Shown here: piece after piece, positions 45,408 through 53,908 of the stretch
How positions within the stretch are numbered: the first letter of the stretch is position 1
Layout: the number at the start of each line of letters is the position of its first letter
Program-made: the position numbers and the translations under genes
The notes under the pieces: model-generated
Seen by the model: the letters and a program-made list of their open reading frames with translations, nothing else
What the model was told of the DNA's origin: nothing
Database searches by the model: none
DNA from: Hyphomicrobiales bacterium
GTDB taxonomy: Bacteria; Pseudomonadota; Alphaproteobacteria; Rhizobiales; Xanthobacteraceae
Direction of reading: 5' to 3'
Assembly (NCBI GenBank): GCA_009377755.1
Contig: WHTM01000004.1
Coordinates: 1-64,000, forward strand
DNA: 64,000 bases

Positions 45408-45637
45408 TCACGGAATCTTGGTCTGGCCCGCATAGGTGCGGTCCTCGTCGATCAGGTCGACCACCTGGTTGATCAGCAGGCCTTCGCAGGCGGGCCCGCC
45501 GGCATGCACGCAGTAATTGCTGTAGGCGTAATAGGCGCCGTCCCTGTGGAACACGCGATCTCGTGCTTGCCCGCCGTGACGATGCGCCGGTCGCCGTCCG
45601 GCATTTCGGACGATTTGGCCACGAACAGTTCGGCCAT
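45408..45637 (-). pseudogene. Rieske 2Fe-2S protein, frameshifted and truncated
   Basis: From ATG 45637 the frame reads MAELFVAKSSEMPDGDRRIV then TAGKHEIA, then shifts. The family sequence goes on one frame away: VFHRDGAYYAYSNYCVHAGG, CEGLLINQVVDLIDEDRTYA. One base missing near 45556 explains the shift. The product then ends at GQTKIP before the second cluster motif (CPWHGY-type), so the CxH half of the Rieske site is present but the other half is absent. It cannot bind a normal Rieske cluster. The loss of the C-terminal half looks like a real deletion, independent of the frameshift. Confidence 0.85.
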
Positions 45638-45758
45638 GACGTGCTCCTTGGACCTTTTCTTGATTGTTACCGGGGGGCGGCGCCGGCGGCAAGCGGCACG
45701 GGGGCAGCGGAGCATTGCGCAAAGACGCAGGAATGATGCATGAGAGACATCGAAAGCT

Positions 45759-45796
45759 GTCATCCCGGACGCGCCGAAAGCGCGATCCGGGATGAC
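45759..45796. repeat. Minimal family C palindrome
   Basis: GTCATCCCGGACGCG, a short loop, then CGCGATCCGGGATGAC. It is the shortest member of the family and lies upstream of the HyuA start. Two exact copies of a 10-base unit (GAGAGTCCGT) follow at 45801-45820, just before the start codon. Confidence 0.8.
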
Positions 45797-45822
45797 AACT
45801 GAGAGTCCGTGAGAGTCCGTGA

Positions 45823-47922
45823 ATGAAAAGACCGAAAACCGCCACCAACGCCAACCTGCGTCTCGCCGCCGATATCGGCGGCACCTTCACCGACATCGCA
45901 GTCTTCGACGAAAGGACCGGCAAACTCACCTTCGGCAAGGCCCTGTCGACGCCGGAGCACCTGGTCGAGGGCATCAGCGCCGGCGTCGAGAAGGCGGGCA
46001 GCGACTACCGCTCCGCCGGGCTGTTCCTGCACGGCTCGACCATCGCCATCAACACCATCCTGGAACGCACCGGCGCCAGGACCGCGCTCGTGATCACCGA
46101 GGGCTTCCGCGACGTCTACGAGATCGGCCGCATCAACCGCCCCGACGCCTATAACCTGTTCTTCCGCAAGCACGTGCCGCTGGTCGAGCGGGCGCTGCGC
46201 TTCGAGGCGCACGAGCGCGTGCTCGCCGACGGCGAGATCGACAAGCCGCTCGACGAGGATGAGATCGCGGCGCTCGGGCGGAAGCTGGACTCACTCGGCG
46301 TCGAAGCCACCGCGATCCTGTTCCTCAACTGCTACGCCAATCCCGAGCACGAGGCACGCGCCAGGGCCGTTCTGGAGCGCAATCATCCCGGGATGTTCAT
46401 CTCCGCCTCGCACGAGCTCTCTCAGGAGTACCGCGAGTTCGAGCGCTGCTCGACGGTGGTCGCCAACGCCTATATCGGCCCGAAGGTGCGCCGCTATATC
46501 GGCGAGATCGACGCGCATATCCGCAGCGCCGGCTTCCATGGCTCGTTCCTGATCGTGCAATCGACGGGCGGGCTCTACGAATCCGAGCAGGCGCAGAGCC
46601 AATGCGTGCGCATGCTGGAATCAGGGCCCGCCGCCGGCGTGATCGGCACGCAGGCGCTGTGCCGCACCCTCAAGCTCGACAACGCCATTGCGTTCGACAT
46701 GGGCGGCACCACCGCCAAGGCGGGCGTGATCTACAAAGGCGAGGCGCTGACCACCGGACAGGCGCTGATCGGCGGCTACGACAAGGCGCTCCCCGTCCAG
46801 ATCGCCATGATGGACATCTTCGAGGTCGGCACCGGCGGCGGCTCGATCGCCCGCATCGAGGACGGCGCGCTCCGCGTCGGCCCGCAGAGCGCCGGCGCCG
46901 CACCCGGTCCGGCCTGCTACGGCCTCGGTGGTGCTGAGCCGACCGTCACCGACGCCAACCTCGTGCTCGGCCGTCTCGGCGCCGACCGTTTCCTCGGCGG
47001 TGAGATGGCGCTCGACGTCGACGCGGCAACGCGGGCGCTGAAGACGCGCATCGCCGACCCGTTCACGATGAGCGTCACCGCAGCCGCCGATGGCATCCTG
47101 CGCATCGCCGTCACCGCGATGTCGTATGCGGTGAAGGGCGTCACGACCGAGCGCGGGCTCGATGCCGGCGACTTCGCGCTGGTCGCCTATGGGGGCGCCG
47201 GGCCGCTGCATGCGGTGCAGGTCGCGCGCGAGATCGGCATCCGCAAGGTCATCATTCCCGGCGCGCCGGGCGTGTTCTCCGCCTTCGGCATGCTGTTCTC
47301 GGACTTGCGCTACGACTACGTGCGCACCTGGTACACGCGTCTCGACGATGCAGGCTTCGACGACATGGAAGCCGTGTACACGGCGCTGGAGGACCAGGGC
47401 CGTCAGGCGATCGCCTCGACCTCGGTGACGCCGAGCCGGATCGTCATCAAGCGCGCCGCCGACATGCGCTATGTCGGCCAGGAGCACGCCGTCACGGTCG
47501 ACCTGCCGATGTCTGTGTTCACCAGGCAGGACCGCAAGGCGATCAAGCGCCATTTCGACGAGATGCATCTGTTGCGCTACGGCACCTCGGCGCCGGACGA
47601 ACGAGCCGAAATCGTCAGCCTGCGCTCCACCGTCACCGGCCTGATGCGCAAGCCGCCGCAGGAAACGATCGCCAGGGGTCCGAAGACGCCGACGAAGAAT
47701 GCCTTTACCGGCAGGCGCAAGGTCTATTTCGCCGAGGACGGCAAGGCCGGCAAATTCATTGACACGCCGACTTGGCGCCGCGCCGATCTGCGCGCCGGCA
47801 ACCGCATCACGGGCCCGGCTCTGGTGGAGGAGCACGCCTCGACCACGGTGCTGCTGCCAGAGGATGTGATGACGATGGATGCGTACGGGAATTTGGTGAT
47901 TGCGGTCGGAGGAGGGAGGTGA
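45823..47922 (+). CDS. Hydantoinase/oxoprolinase subunit A (HyuA type)
   Basis: A 699-residue ATP-binding subunit of the hydantoinase/5-oxoprolinase/acetone carboxylase superfamily. The N-terminal nucleotide site is LAADIGGTFTDIAVFDERTG, the second phosphate loop is AFDMGGTTAKAGVI, and the conserved GTGGGSIARIEDGALRVGPQ stretch is present. It pairs with subunit B 233 bases downstream. The natural substrate (hydantoin, 5-oxoproline, N-methylhydantoin or a ketone) cannot be read from sequence. The region before the ATG lacks a clear ribosome site and holds a 10-base tandem repeat. Confidence 0.93.
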   Translation: MKRPKTATNANLRLAADIGGTFTDIAVFDERTGKLTFGKALSTPEHLVEGISAGVEKAGSDYRSAGLFLHGSTIAINTILERTGARTALVITEGFRDVYEIGRINRPDAYNLFFRKHVPLVERALRFEAHERVLADGEIDKPLDEDEIAALGRKLDSLGVEATAILFLNCYANPEHEARARAVLERNHPGMFISASHELSQEYREFERCSTVVANAYIGPKVRRYIGEIDAHIRSAGFHGSFLIVQSTGGLYESEQAQSQCVRMLESGPAAGVIGTQALCRTLKLDNAIAFDMGGTTAKAGVIYKGEALTTGQALIGGYDKALPVQIAMMDIFEVGTGGGSIARIEDGALRVGPQSAGAAPGPACYGLGGAEPTVTDANLVLGRLGADRFLGGEMALDVDAATRALKTRIADPFTMSVTAAADGILRIAVTAMSYAVKGVTTERGLDAGDFALVAYGGAGPLHAVQVAREIGIRKVIIPGAPGVFSAFGMLFSDLRYDYVRTWYTRLDDAGFDDMEAVYTALEDQGRQAIASTSVTPSRIVIKRAADMRYVGQEHAVTVDLPMSVFTRQDRKAIKRHFDEMHLLRYGTSAPDERAEIVSLRSTVTGLMRKPPQETIARGPKTPTKNAFTGRRKVYFAEDGKAGKFIDTPTWRRADLRAGNRITGPALVEEHASTTVLLPEDVMTMDAYGNLVIAVGGGR

Positions 47923-47952
47923 TGCTGCGTGCCGCAATCCGCGTCCTCTCCC

Positions 47953-48117
47953 GGCCCTGAGGAGCCGAGCGTAGCGAGGCGTCTCGAAGGACGAGGCCGC
48001 CACCGCAAATCGGCTGCTTCCGATTTGCGCATCTTAATGTTGCCTATCTCGGGTAGACCCGAGATCGGTGGCCGCCCCATCCTTCGAGACGGCGCTTCGC
48101 GCCTCCTCAGGATGAGG
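47953..48117. repeat. Dispersed repeat, family B, copy 3
   Basis: Contains CCTGAGGAGCCGAGC, GCGTCTCGAAGGACGAGGCC and, inverted, CCATCCTTCGAGACGGC and CTCCTCAGGATGAGG. It lies between the two hydantoinase subunit genes, an unusual place for a strong hairpin inside a likely operon. Confidence 0.83.
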
Positions 48118-48155
48118 GCGGGTCAAGGCCCGCTTAACACGGACAGGCCCTAGTC

Positions 48156-49919
48156 ATGGCGAAAGCAAAAAAGAAAGCAACGAAGCGCGCTTCGTCCCGC
48201 CGCGTGGTCGACCCCGTTGTCACGGAGATCGTGCGCAACGGCGTCATCGCGGTAACGGAAGAGATGAAGACCAATCTCATGCGCACCGCCTACAACATCA
48301 TCATCTACGAGGCGCTGGACTTCACCACCGGCCTGTTCACGCCGGAGGGCGAGACCGTGTCGATCGGCATCGGCCTGCCGATGTTCATCCGCGGCATGGC
48401 CGAGACCGTGAAGGCGAAGATCGCGCATTTCGGCCGCGACAACATCAAGCCGGGCGACATCTACGTCACCAATGACGCCTACATCACCGGCAGCCACCTC
48501 AACCACATGACCTTCACGCTGCCGATCTTCCACAAGGGCAAGCTCGCCGGGTTCTCCTGCTGCATGGGACACTGGCTCGACATCGGCGGGCCGATCGGCG
48601 GCATGACCACCGACATCTTCTCCGAGGGCCTGCAGGTTCCCATCGTCAAGTACCAGGACCGCGGCGTGATCAACCAGACGCTGGTCGACATCATCCGCCA
48701 AAACGTGCGTATCCCGAGCCGGGCCATGGGCGACCTGCGCGCGCAGATCACCGCGGTGAAGACCGGCGAGCGGCGCTACCTGCAACTGCTCGAGCGCTAC
48801 GGCGCCGACGCCGTGCGCGACGCGATCCGCGCCATCATGGACCGCGCCGAGGTGTCGGCGCGTACCCGCACCAAGACCATTCCCGACGGCATTTACGAAG
48901 CCGAATCCTTCATGGACGACGACGGGCTGGAGGTCGGCAAGCGCGTGCCGATCCGCGTGCGCGTGACCGTCAAGGGCGAGGAGATGACGGTCGATCTCTC
49001 CGATGTCTCGAGGCAGGTGCGCGGCTTCTACAATTCCGGCATCACCACTGGCTATGCCTGCGCCCAGGTCGCCTACAAGTGCCTCACCTCGCCGACCGAC
49101 TATCCGATCAACGACGGCTCGTTCCGCAGCCTCAAGGTGATCGTGCCGCCGGGCCGGGTGGTGAGCGCGACGCGCCCGGCGCCGATGCGCTGGTGGATGA
49201 CTTATCCGATGACCATCGTCGACACGATCTTCAAGGCGATGACGGCGGCAATCCCCGACCGCGTGATTGCCGGCCATCACGCCGACCTGCTGGCGCCGAC
49301 CTTCCACGGCGTCAATCCCAGGCGTTCGGAATTCTTCATCGGCTCGTTCGGCCCGCTCGGCGGCGGCTGGGGCGCCAAGCACAACGAGGACGGCGTCTCC
49401 GGCACCGTCTGCATCAACGACGGCGACACCCACAACAGTCCGAACGAGCAGGCCGAGGCCAAGTTCCCGATCGTGGTCGAACGCTTTGCTCTGGTGGAGA
49501 ACTCCGGCGGCGCCGGCCGGCACCGCGGCGGTCTCGGCATCGTGCGCGACGTGCGCGCCCGCTCGCCCATCACCGTCAACACCCAGATCGACCGCGCGCA
49601 CTGCCGGCCATGGGGCCTCGACGACGGCCTCGACGGCTCCGGCAACAAGGTCGAGCTACGCATCGGCGGGCAATGGAAGACCGACTTCCCCAACGCCAAG
49701 GTGCTGGTGGCGCATCTCAAGGAGGGCGATGCATTCCGCATTCAGTCGGGCGGCGGCGGCGGCTACGGCGCGCCGCTGGAGCGGCCGGCCGAGGAGGTCG
49801 CCGAAGACGTGCGCCAGGGCTATGTCGGCATCGCCGACGCGCGGGAGCTGTATAGGGTGGTGGTGGACCCGGTGACGTTTGCGGTGGATGCGGAGGCGAC
49901 GGCGAAGTTGCGTGCCTGA
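48156..49919 (+). CDS. Hydantoinase/oxoprolinase subunit B (HyuB type)
   Basis: A 587-residue partner of the HyuA-type protein. After a Lys-rich start (MAKAKKKATKRASSRRVVDP) it shows the family blocks TEIVRNGVIAVTEEMKTNLM, GDIYVTNDAYITGSHLNHMT, HWLDIGGPIGGMTTDIFSEG and a C-terminal GAGRHRGGLGIVRDVRARSP with GGGGGYGAPLERPAEEV. In this superfamily subunits A and B together do ATP-dependent opening of a cyclic amide or carboxylation. The Lys-rich tail is optional in the family. A family B repeat separates the two genes, so dosage may differ. Confidence 0.94.
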   Translation: MAKAKKKATKRASSRRVVDPVVTEIVRNGVIAVTEEMKTNLMRTAYNIIIYEALDFTTGLFTPEGETVSIGIGLPMFIRGMAETVKAKIAHFGRDNIKPGDIYVTNDAYITGSHLNHMTFTLPIFHKGKLAGFSCCMGHWLDIGGPIGGMTTDIFSEGLQVPIVKYQDRGVINQTLVDIIRQNVRIPSRAMGDLRAQITAVKTGERRYLQLLERYGADAVRDAIRAIMDRAEVSARTRTKTIPDGIYEAESFMDDDGLEVGKRVPIRVRVTVKGEEMTVDLSDVSRQVRGFYNSGITTGYACAQVAYKCLTSPTDYPINDGSFRSLKVIVPPGRVVSATRPAPMRWWMTYPMTIVDTIFKAMTAAIPDRVIAGHHADLLAPTFHGVNPRRSEFFIGSFGPLGGGWGAKHNEDGVSGTVCINDGDTHNSPNEQAEAKFPIVVERFALVENSGGAGRHRGGLGIVRDVRARSPITVNTQIDRAHCRPWGLDDGLDGSGNKVELRIGGQWKTDFPNAKVLVAHLKEGDAFRIQSGGGGGYGAPLERPAEEVAEDVRQGYVGIADARELYRVVVDPVTFAVDAEATAKLRA

Positions 49920-49921
49920 GG

Positions 49922-50045
49922 CGTTTCCCGGGCGCAGCGCAGCACGCAGTGGTGCGCTGCAGACCCGGGATCGTTGCGCATCCAGCATCTGGGACGGTCC
50001 CGGATCAGCCTTGCATCACTTCGTGCTGCACCGCGTCCGGACACG
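49922..50045. repeat. Dispersed intergenic repeat, family A, copy 4
   Basis: Same orientation as the 9159-9290 copy: CCCGGGCGCAGCGCAGC ... GGTGCGCTGCAGACCCGGGA ... CACTTCGTGCTGCACCGC. Lies between convergent HyuB and the small CPCC protein. Confidence 0.83.
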
Positions 50046-50050
50046 GACCG

Positions 50051-50299
50051 CTACCGCTTCAGCTTCACCGTGTACGACATCGCTCCGGCGCCGCAGCAGG
50101 GGCAAGCCATGGCGACAAGGATTTCCTGCTTCGCCTCCTCGCTGACATCGGCGCGGTCGAGCATCGCCATCGCCTGCTGCTGGAACAGGTCGTGCAGCGA
50201 CAGGTTGCCGTAGGCGAAGACCTGTTCGTCGGGGGGCGGTTCAGGCACGCCGGCGGGGTCCGCCTTGGCGGATTTCGCTGAGTGCTTGCGTTTGGCCAT
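50051..50299 (-). CDS. Small hypothetical protein with CPCCG motif
   Basis: An 82-residue protein I cannot name. The N-terminus is Lys-rich (MAKRKHSAKSAKADPAGVPE). The middle is helical (NLSLHDLFQQQAMAMLDRAD, EEAKQEILVAMA). The end is ACPCCGAGAMSYTVKLKR, whose CPCC could bind zinc or an iron-sulfur cluster, although only two or three cysteines are present. It is convergent with HyuB. Coding is supported by a sensible start and a composition unlike the repeat beside it. Function unknown. Confidence 0.6.
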   Translation of the reverse strand: MAKRKHSAKSAKADPAGVPEPPPDEQVFAYGNLSLHDLFQQQAMAMLDRADVSEEAKQEILVAMACPCCGAGAMSYTVKLKR

Positions 50300-50344
50300 G
50301 TCGGTCGCGATGATGAAACGCCTTCACATGAGACTCAAGCCTGC

Positions 50345-51384
50345 ATGAAGCCTGATATTCTGTATGTCGGCCGCTTTCCCGAGCCGACCGTTGACGAACT
50401 GCATCGCCGCTTCACGGTGCACCATTGGCCGGTGCAGCCGAAGCCGGAGGACATCGACGCAGGCTTGCGCGCCCGCGTTCGCGCGGCGACGGTCGAGGTC
50501 AATCGCGGCGCCCACCGCGCCCTGATCGAATCCCTGCCGAAGCTCGAGATTATCGCCTGCTTCGGCTCCGGCGTCGACCTGGTCGATCTCGCCGCCGCGC
50601 GCGAGCGCGGCATCCCGGTGACCAACACGCCGGCCGTGTTCGACGACGAATGCGCCGATCTCGCCATCGGCCTGATGCTCGCTTCGGCGCGGCAGATCAT
50701 CTACGCCGACCATTATGTGCGCAGCGGTGAGTGGAAGCGAAAGGGTCCGATCTCGCTCGGCCGCAGCGTCACCGGCAAGACCATGGGCGTGGTCGGGCTT
50801 GGCGCCATCGGCCGCGCCATCGCCGACCGCGCGGCCGCCCTCAAGATGCGCGTGCTCTACACTGGGCCGCGCCGCAAGCCGGATGCACCGTATGAGTTCG
50901 TGCCGGACCTGATATCGCCGACCGCGCGGCCGCCCTCAAGATGCGCGTGCTCTACACTGGGCCGCGCCGCAAGCCGGATGCACCGTATGAGTTCGTGCCG
51001 GACCTGATCGAGCTGGCGCGGCAAAGCGACATCCTGATGGTCGCCGCCCTTGGCGCACCGGAGACTCGCCACCTGATTTCGGCCAAAGTGATCGGCGCAT
51101 TGGGGCCGAAGGGCACGCTGGTCAACATCGCCCGCGGTTTCGTGGTCGACGAGATTGCCATGATCGAGGCGCTGCAGGACGGCCGGCTCGGCTGGGCGGC
51201 GCTCGACGTATTCGACAGTCCGCCGGGCGACCCCAATCCCGCGCTGCTCGCGCTGCCCAACGTGATCGTGCAGCCGCACCACGGCAGCGCCACGATCGAG
51301 ACCCGCGCCCGGATCGGCCGGCACATGCTTGACAACCTCGACGCCTGGCTCGCCGGCAAGCCGCTGGTGACCCCGGTCGTTTGA
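50345..51384 (+). pseudogene. D-isomer 2-hydroxyacid dehydrogenase, broken by a 95-bp tandem duplication
   Basis: From ATG 50345 (MKPDILYVGRFPEPTVDEL) the frame gives the catalytic-domain start and most of a Rossmann domain (GKTMGVVGLGAIGRAIADRA). It enters the second copy of an exact 95-bp repeat, shifts, and stops at 51007. The remaining part (ELARQSDILMVAALGAPETR, LVNIARGFVVDEIAMIEAL, VIVQPHHGSATIETR with the active-site His) is intact to 51384 in another frame. Taking out one repeat copy restores a single protein of about 314 residues, normal for GhrA/hydroxypyruvate-reductase relatives. It either has lost function recently or is misassembled. Confidence 0.9.
50819..51008. repeat. Exact 95-bp tandem duplication in the hydroxyacid dehydrogenase
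   Basis: 50819-50913 and 50914-51008 are identical. Ninety-five is not a multiple of three, so the host frame is shifted. Confidence 0.97.
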
Positions 51385-51471
51385 TTCGGCGACAATCATC
51401 AAACAGATTGTCAACCACGCATGGCAACTCGTAGCGGAACGCCAAGGCCCCCGTTGCGTTGACTTCATGCT

Positions 51472-51681
51472 ATGGGATTCCTGTTCTCGGTGCTCAGTTA
51501 TTTCGCCTGCCTGTGCGCGACCGTGATCCTGATCACTGCCTCGGTCGCGTACATCTTTCCCGCGCCGGCCGTACCGCACAGCAACGCCGTGGAAGTCAAC
51601 GCACAGAAGCACACGAAGGCGCAACGGTCCGCGCGGGCCGTCGCCCGGCAATCGGCTGGACAAGCTGCCGAGGCGCGTTAG
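51472..51681 (+). CDS. Small one-span membrane protein, 69 aa
   Basis: No known family. It has one hydrophobic span (FLFSVLSYFACLCATVILIT, residues 3-22), then a basic, Ala/Gln-rich tail (HTKAQRSARAVARQSAGQAA) expected in the cytoplasm. It begins 87 bases after the dehydrogenase remnant. Small proteins of this plan are common and rarely characterised; coding is likely but not certain. Confidence 0.5.
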   Translation: MGFLFSVLSYFACLCATVILITASVAYIFPAPAVPHSNAVEVNAQKHTKAQRSARAVARQSAGQAAEAR

Positions 51682-51761
51682 CGATTCAAGCTTTGACGCT
51701 TGTCGCCGCCTGCGCGATAACCGGCCGGCAAACGTCCCGCCAGCCAATCGCCGAGCTTCAT

Positions 51762-52604
51762 ATGACAACTGTCTCCTCCGCCCCGCAGCACACCCAGGTG
51801 CATGACGGACAGGCGCGCACGCGTGACGGAATCGGCATCGCCTATGGTCTCACGGATGCCGGCGCCGGTGCCCCGCGCATCGCGCTGGTGCATTCGCTGG
51901 CGATGGAGCGCGGCTTCTGGCGGCCGGTCGCCGAGCGCCTCGCCGGCGCGGCATCCGTGCTGACATTCGACTGCCGCGGTCACGGGGCATCCGGCAAGCC
52001 AGACGGGCCCTATACGGTCGAGCTGTTCGCCGACGACCTCGCCGATTTGCTCGATCATGTGGGCTGGGGGTCGGCGGCGATCGCGGGCGCCTCAATGGGC
52101 GGCTGCGTGTCGCTCGCCTTCGCGGCCCGTTATCCGCAGCGCACCGCCGGCCTCGGCCTGATCGACACCACCGCCTGCTACGACGCGATGCCGGCATGGA
52201 TGGACCGCGCCAACAAGGCCAAGCAGGGAGGACTGGCGAGCCTGGTCGGATTCCAGATCACGCGCTGGTTCGGCGATGCGTTTCGCGCCGAGCACGAGGA
52301 CGTGGTGCAGGAGAGCGTTGATGTCTTCCTGCGCAACGACGTCGCGGCGTATGCGGAAACCTGCCGCATGCTCGGCGCCTGCGACCTGCGCGCCGCGCTG
52401 CCCAGCATCAAGACCCCCACGACGGTCATTGTCGGCGAGGAGGACTACGCGACGCCGGTCAAGACGGCGCGAGAACTGCACGACGGCGTCGCCGGCTCGA
52501 CGCTGACGGTGCTCAAGGGCGGCCGGCACCTGACGCCGATCGAGCAGCCGGAGCCAATCGCAGCCGAGCTTCTGCGCATCGCACGGGAGGGCCGCGCGGC
52601 ATGA
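51762..52604 (+). CDS. Alpha/beta hydrolase (3-oxoadipate enol-lactonase-like)
   Basis: A 280-residue alpha/beta-fold hydrolase from ATG 51762 (MTTVSSAPQHTQVHDGQART). The nucleophile elbow is AGASMGGCVSL with Ser111. The oxyanion region is IALVHSLAMERGFWRPVAER. The catalytic His is in LKGGRHLTPIEQP near the C-terminus, and the acid is probably in VIVGEEDYATP. It is similar to PcaD-type lactonases, but aromatic-degradation genes that would confirm this are not adjacent. It overlaps the CoxG-like gene by four bases, so the two are coupled. Confidence 0.88.
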   Translation: MTTVSSAPQHTQVHDGQARTRDGIGIAYGLTDAGAGAPRIALVHSLAMERGFWRPVAERLAGAASVLTFDCRGHGASGKPDGPYTVELFADDLADLLDHVGWGSAAIAGASMGGCVSLAFAARYPQRTAGLGLIDTTACYDAMPAWMDRANKAKQGGLASLVGFQITRWFGDAFRAEHEDVVQESVDVFLRNDVAAYAETCRMLGACDLRAALPSIKTPTTVIVGEEDYATPVKTARELHDGVAGSTLTVLKGGRHLTPIEQPEPIAAELLRIAREGRAA

Positions 52605-53050
52605 AGATCGCCGGCGAGCTTTCCGTGCGGGCGCCGCGCGCCGCGGTGTTCGACGCGCTCAAGGATGCGCGCTTCTTCGCCTCCTGCGTCGACGGCGTGC
52701 AGGAACTGACCGAGATCGGCCCGACGCACTACTCGGCGGTGTTCGAGACCCGGATCGCCTACATGAAATTCAAGTTCGCCGTGACCGTGGAGATGACCAG
52801 GGCGGAGCCGCCGGACCTGATCGAAGGCAAGGTCGAAGGCAAGCCGATGGGTCTCGTCGGCCGGCTCACCGCCACGGCGACGACGCGCCTGACCGAAGAC
52901 GGCGACGAGACCAGAATCGCCTACGAGATCGACTCCGCTCTCACCGGCAAGCTCGGCAGCATGGGCCAGCCGGTGCTGAAGGCAAAGGCAAAGGAGATGG
53001 AGAAGCAGTTTGCCGGGCGGCTGAAGGCGAGGTTTGAGCATGAGTCGTAG
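52601..53050 (+). CDS. CoxG / SRPBCC-family protein
   Basis: A 149-residue START-like protein of the CO-dehydrogenase subunit G family: MKIAGELSVRAPRAAVFDAL, the CVDGVQELTEIG loop, and YEIDSALTGKLGSMGQPVLK with the C-terminal helix AKAKEMEKQFAGRLKARF. In CO oxidisers CoxG helps recruit or mature the molybdenum CO dehydrogenase at the membrane. No coxMSL genes are in this window, so a related role with another xanthine-oxidase-family enzyme, or simple lipid binding, is possible. It is coupled to the hydrolase before it. Confidence 0.88.
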   Translation: MKIAGELSVRAPRAAVFDALKDARFFASCVDGVQELTEIGPTHYSAVFETRIAYMKFKFAVTVEMTRAEPPDLIEGKVEGKPMGLVGRLTATATTRLTEDGDETRIAYEIDSALTGKLGSMGQPVLKAKAKEMEKQFAGRLKARFEHES

Positions 53051-53181
53051 GGGTGGGTCAGCGCGTAGCCCACCAATCACGCGCGCGACGGTGGTTACGG
53101 CGCGGAGCCTGTGCCCGGACGGCGTGAAGCGCTGATCCGGGTGCGCCTAGCCACCCTACATCTGAATGATGTCGCGGCGCC

Positions 53182-53691
53182 TCAACTCGGCCAGCCGAAC
53201 GCGACCTTGTCGAGCGTGCGGGTGCCGAATCGTTCCGACGATCGGGCGACCGGGCGGCCGCCGAGCGCACGATAGAACTCGACTGCCGGATCGTTGTCCG
53301 ACAGCGCCCAGATGACGAGGCTCTTCATGCCGCTCGCCGCGAGGTCCTTGCGCGCCGCCGAGAACAGGCGCCGTCCGAACCCCAGTCCCTGGAATTCCGG
53401 GCGCAGATACAGTTCATAGATCTCTCCATCGTAGCTCAGGCTGCGCGCGCGGTTGCGGCCGTAATTGGCGTAACCGGCAACGAGATCGCCGAAGACCAGG
53501 ATGGATATGCGGCTGCCCTTGCGGATGGCGCTGTCCCACCACTCCGCTCCGCGCCGGCTGACGAGCTTCTCGAGTTCGATCCCCGGGATGATTCCCTGAT
53601 AGGCGGATCGCCAAGCCTCGTCGTGGGTATCGGCCACCGCCCCCGCATCGGGCGGCTTGGCTTGGCGAATCTCGATGAGAATCGTGCTCAT
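53182..53691 (-). CDS. GNAT-family N-acetyltransferase
   Basis: A 169-residue GNAT starting at ATG 53691 (MSTILIEIRQAKPPDAGAVA). Motif A is visible as IYELYLRPEFQGLGFGRRLF (acetyl-CoA pyrophosphate loop), with motif B in KSLVIWALSDNDPAVEFYRA. The length is typical. The acceptor is unknown; the closest feel is a generic protein or small-molecule acetyltransferase. It is a single gene, convergent with CoxG and separated from the typA 3' end by about 220 bases that contain no recognised gene. Confidence 0.9.
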   Translation of the reverse strand: MSTILIEIRQAKPPDAGAVADTHDEAWRSAYQGIIPGIELEKLVSRRGAEWWDSAIRKGSRISILVFGDLVAGYANYGRNRARSLSYDGEIYELYLRPEFQGLGFGRRLFSAARKDLAASGMKSLVIWALSDNDPAVEFYRALGGRPVARSSERFGTRTLDKVAFGWPS

Positions 53692-53908
53692 GGAGGGAAT
53701 AGAAGCAAGATGATTCGCAGGCTTCAAGTGTTCTGTTTCATCCTTCCTTACCGATGTGGATTTCTCAAGAGGAAGATTGAAAAAAATCTGCAATGATATC
53801 GAAGGAAATCCCAGGCGAGTCCGTAAAGTCACACGCGCCGGCAATTGCAGGCCTCGGATTGGATCGCCACCGGCACCCCAAGCTTGGAGCGCCCCGCGCC
53901 GGAGGCGG

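Noticed and set aside
52601-53050. CoxG-like gene as evidence of CO oxidation
   Set aside because: No coxM, coxS or coxL is in the window; SRPBCC proteins of this type also occur without CO dehydrogenase.
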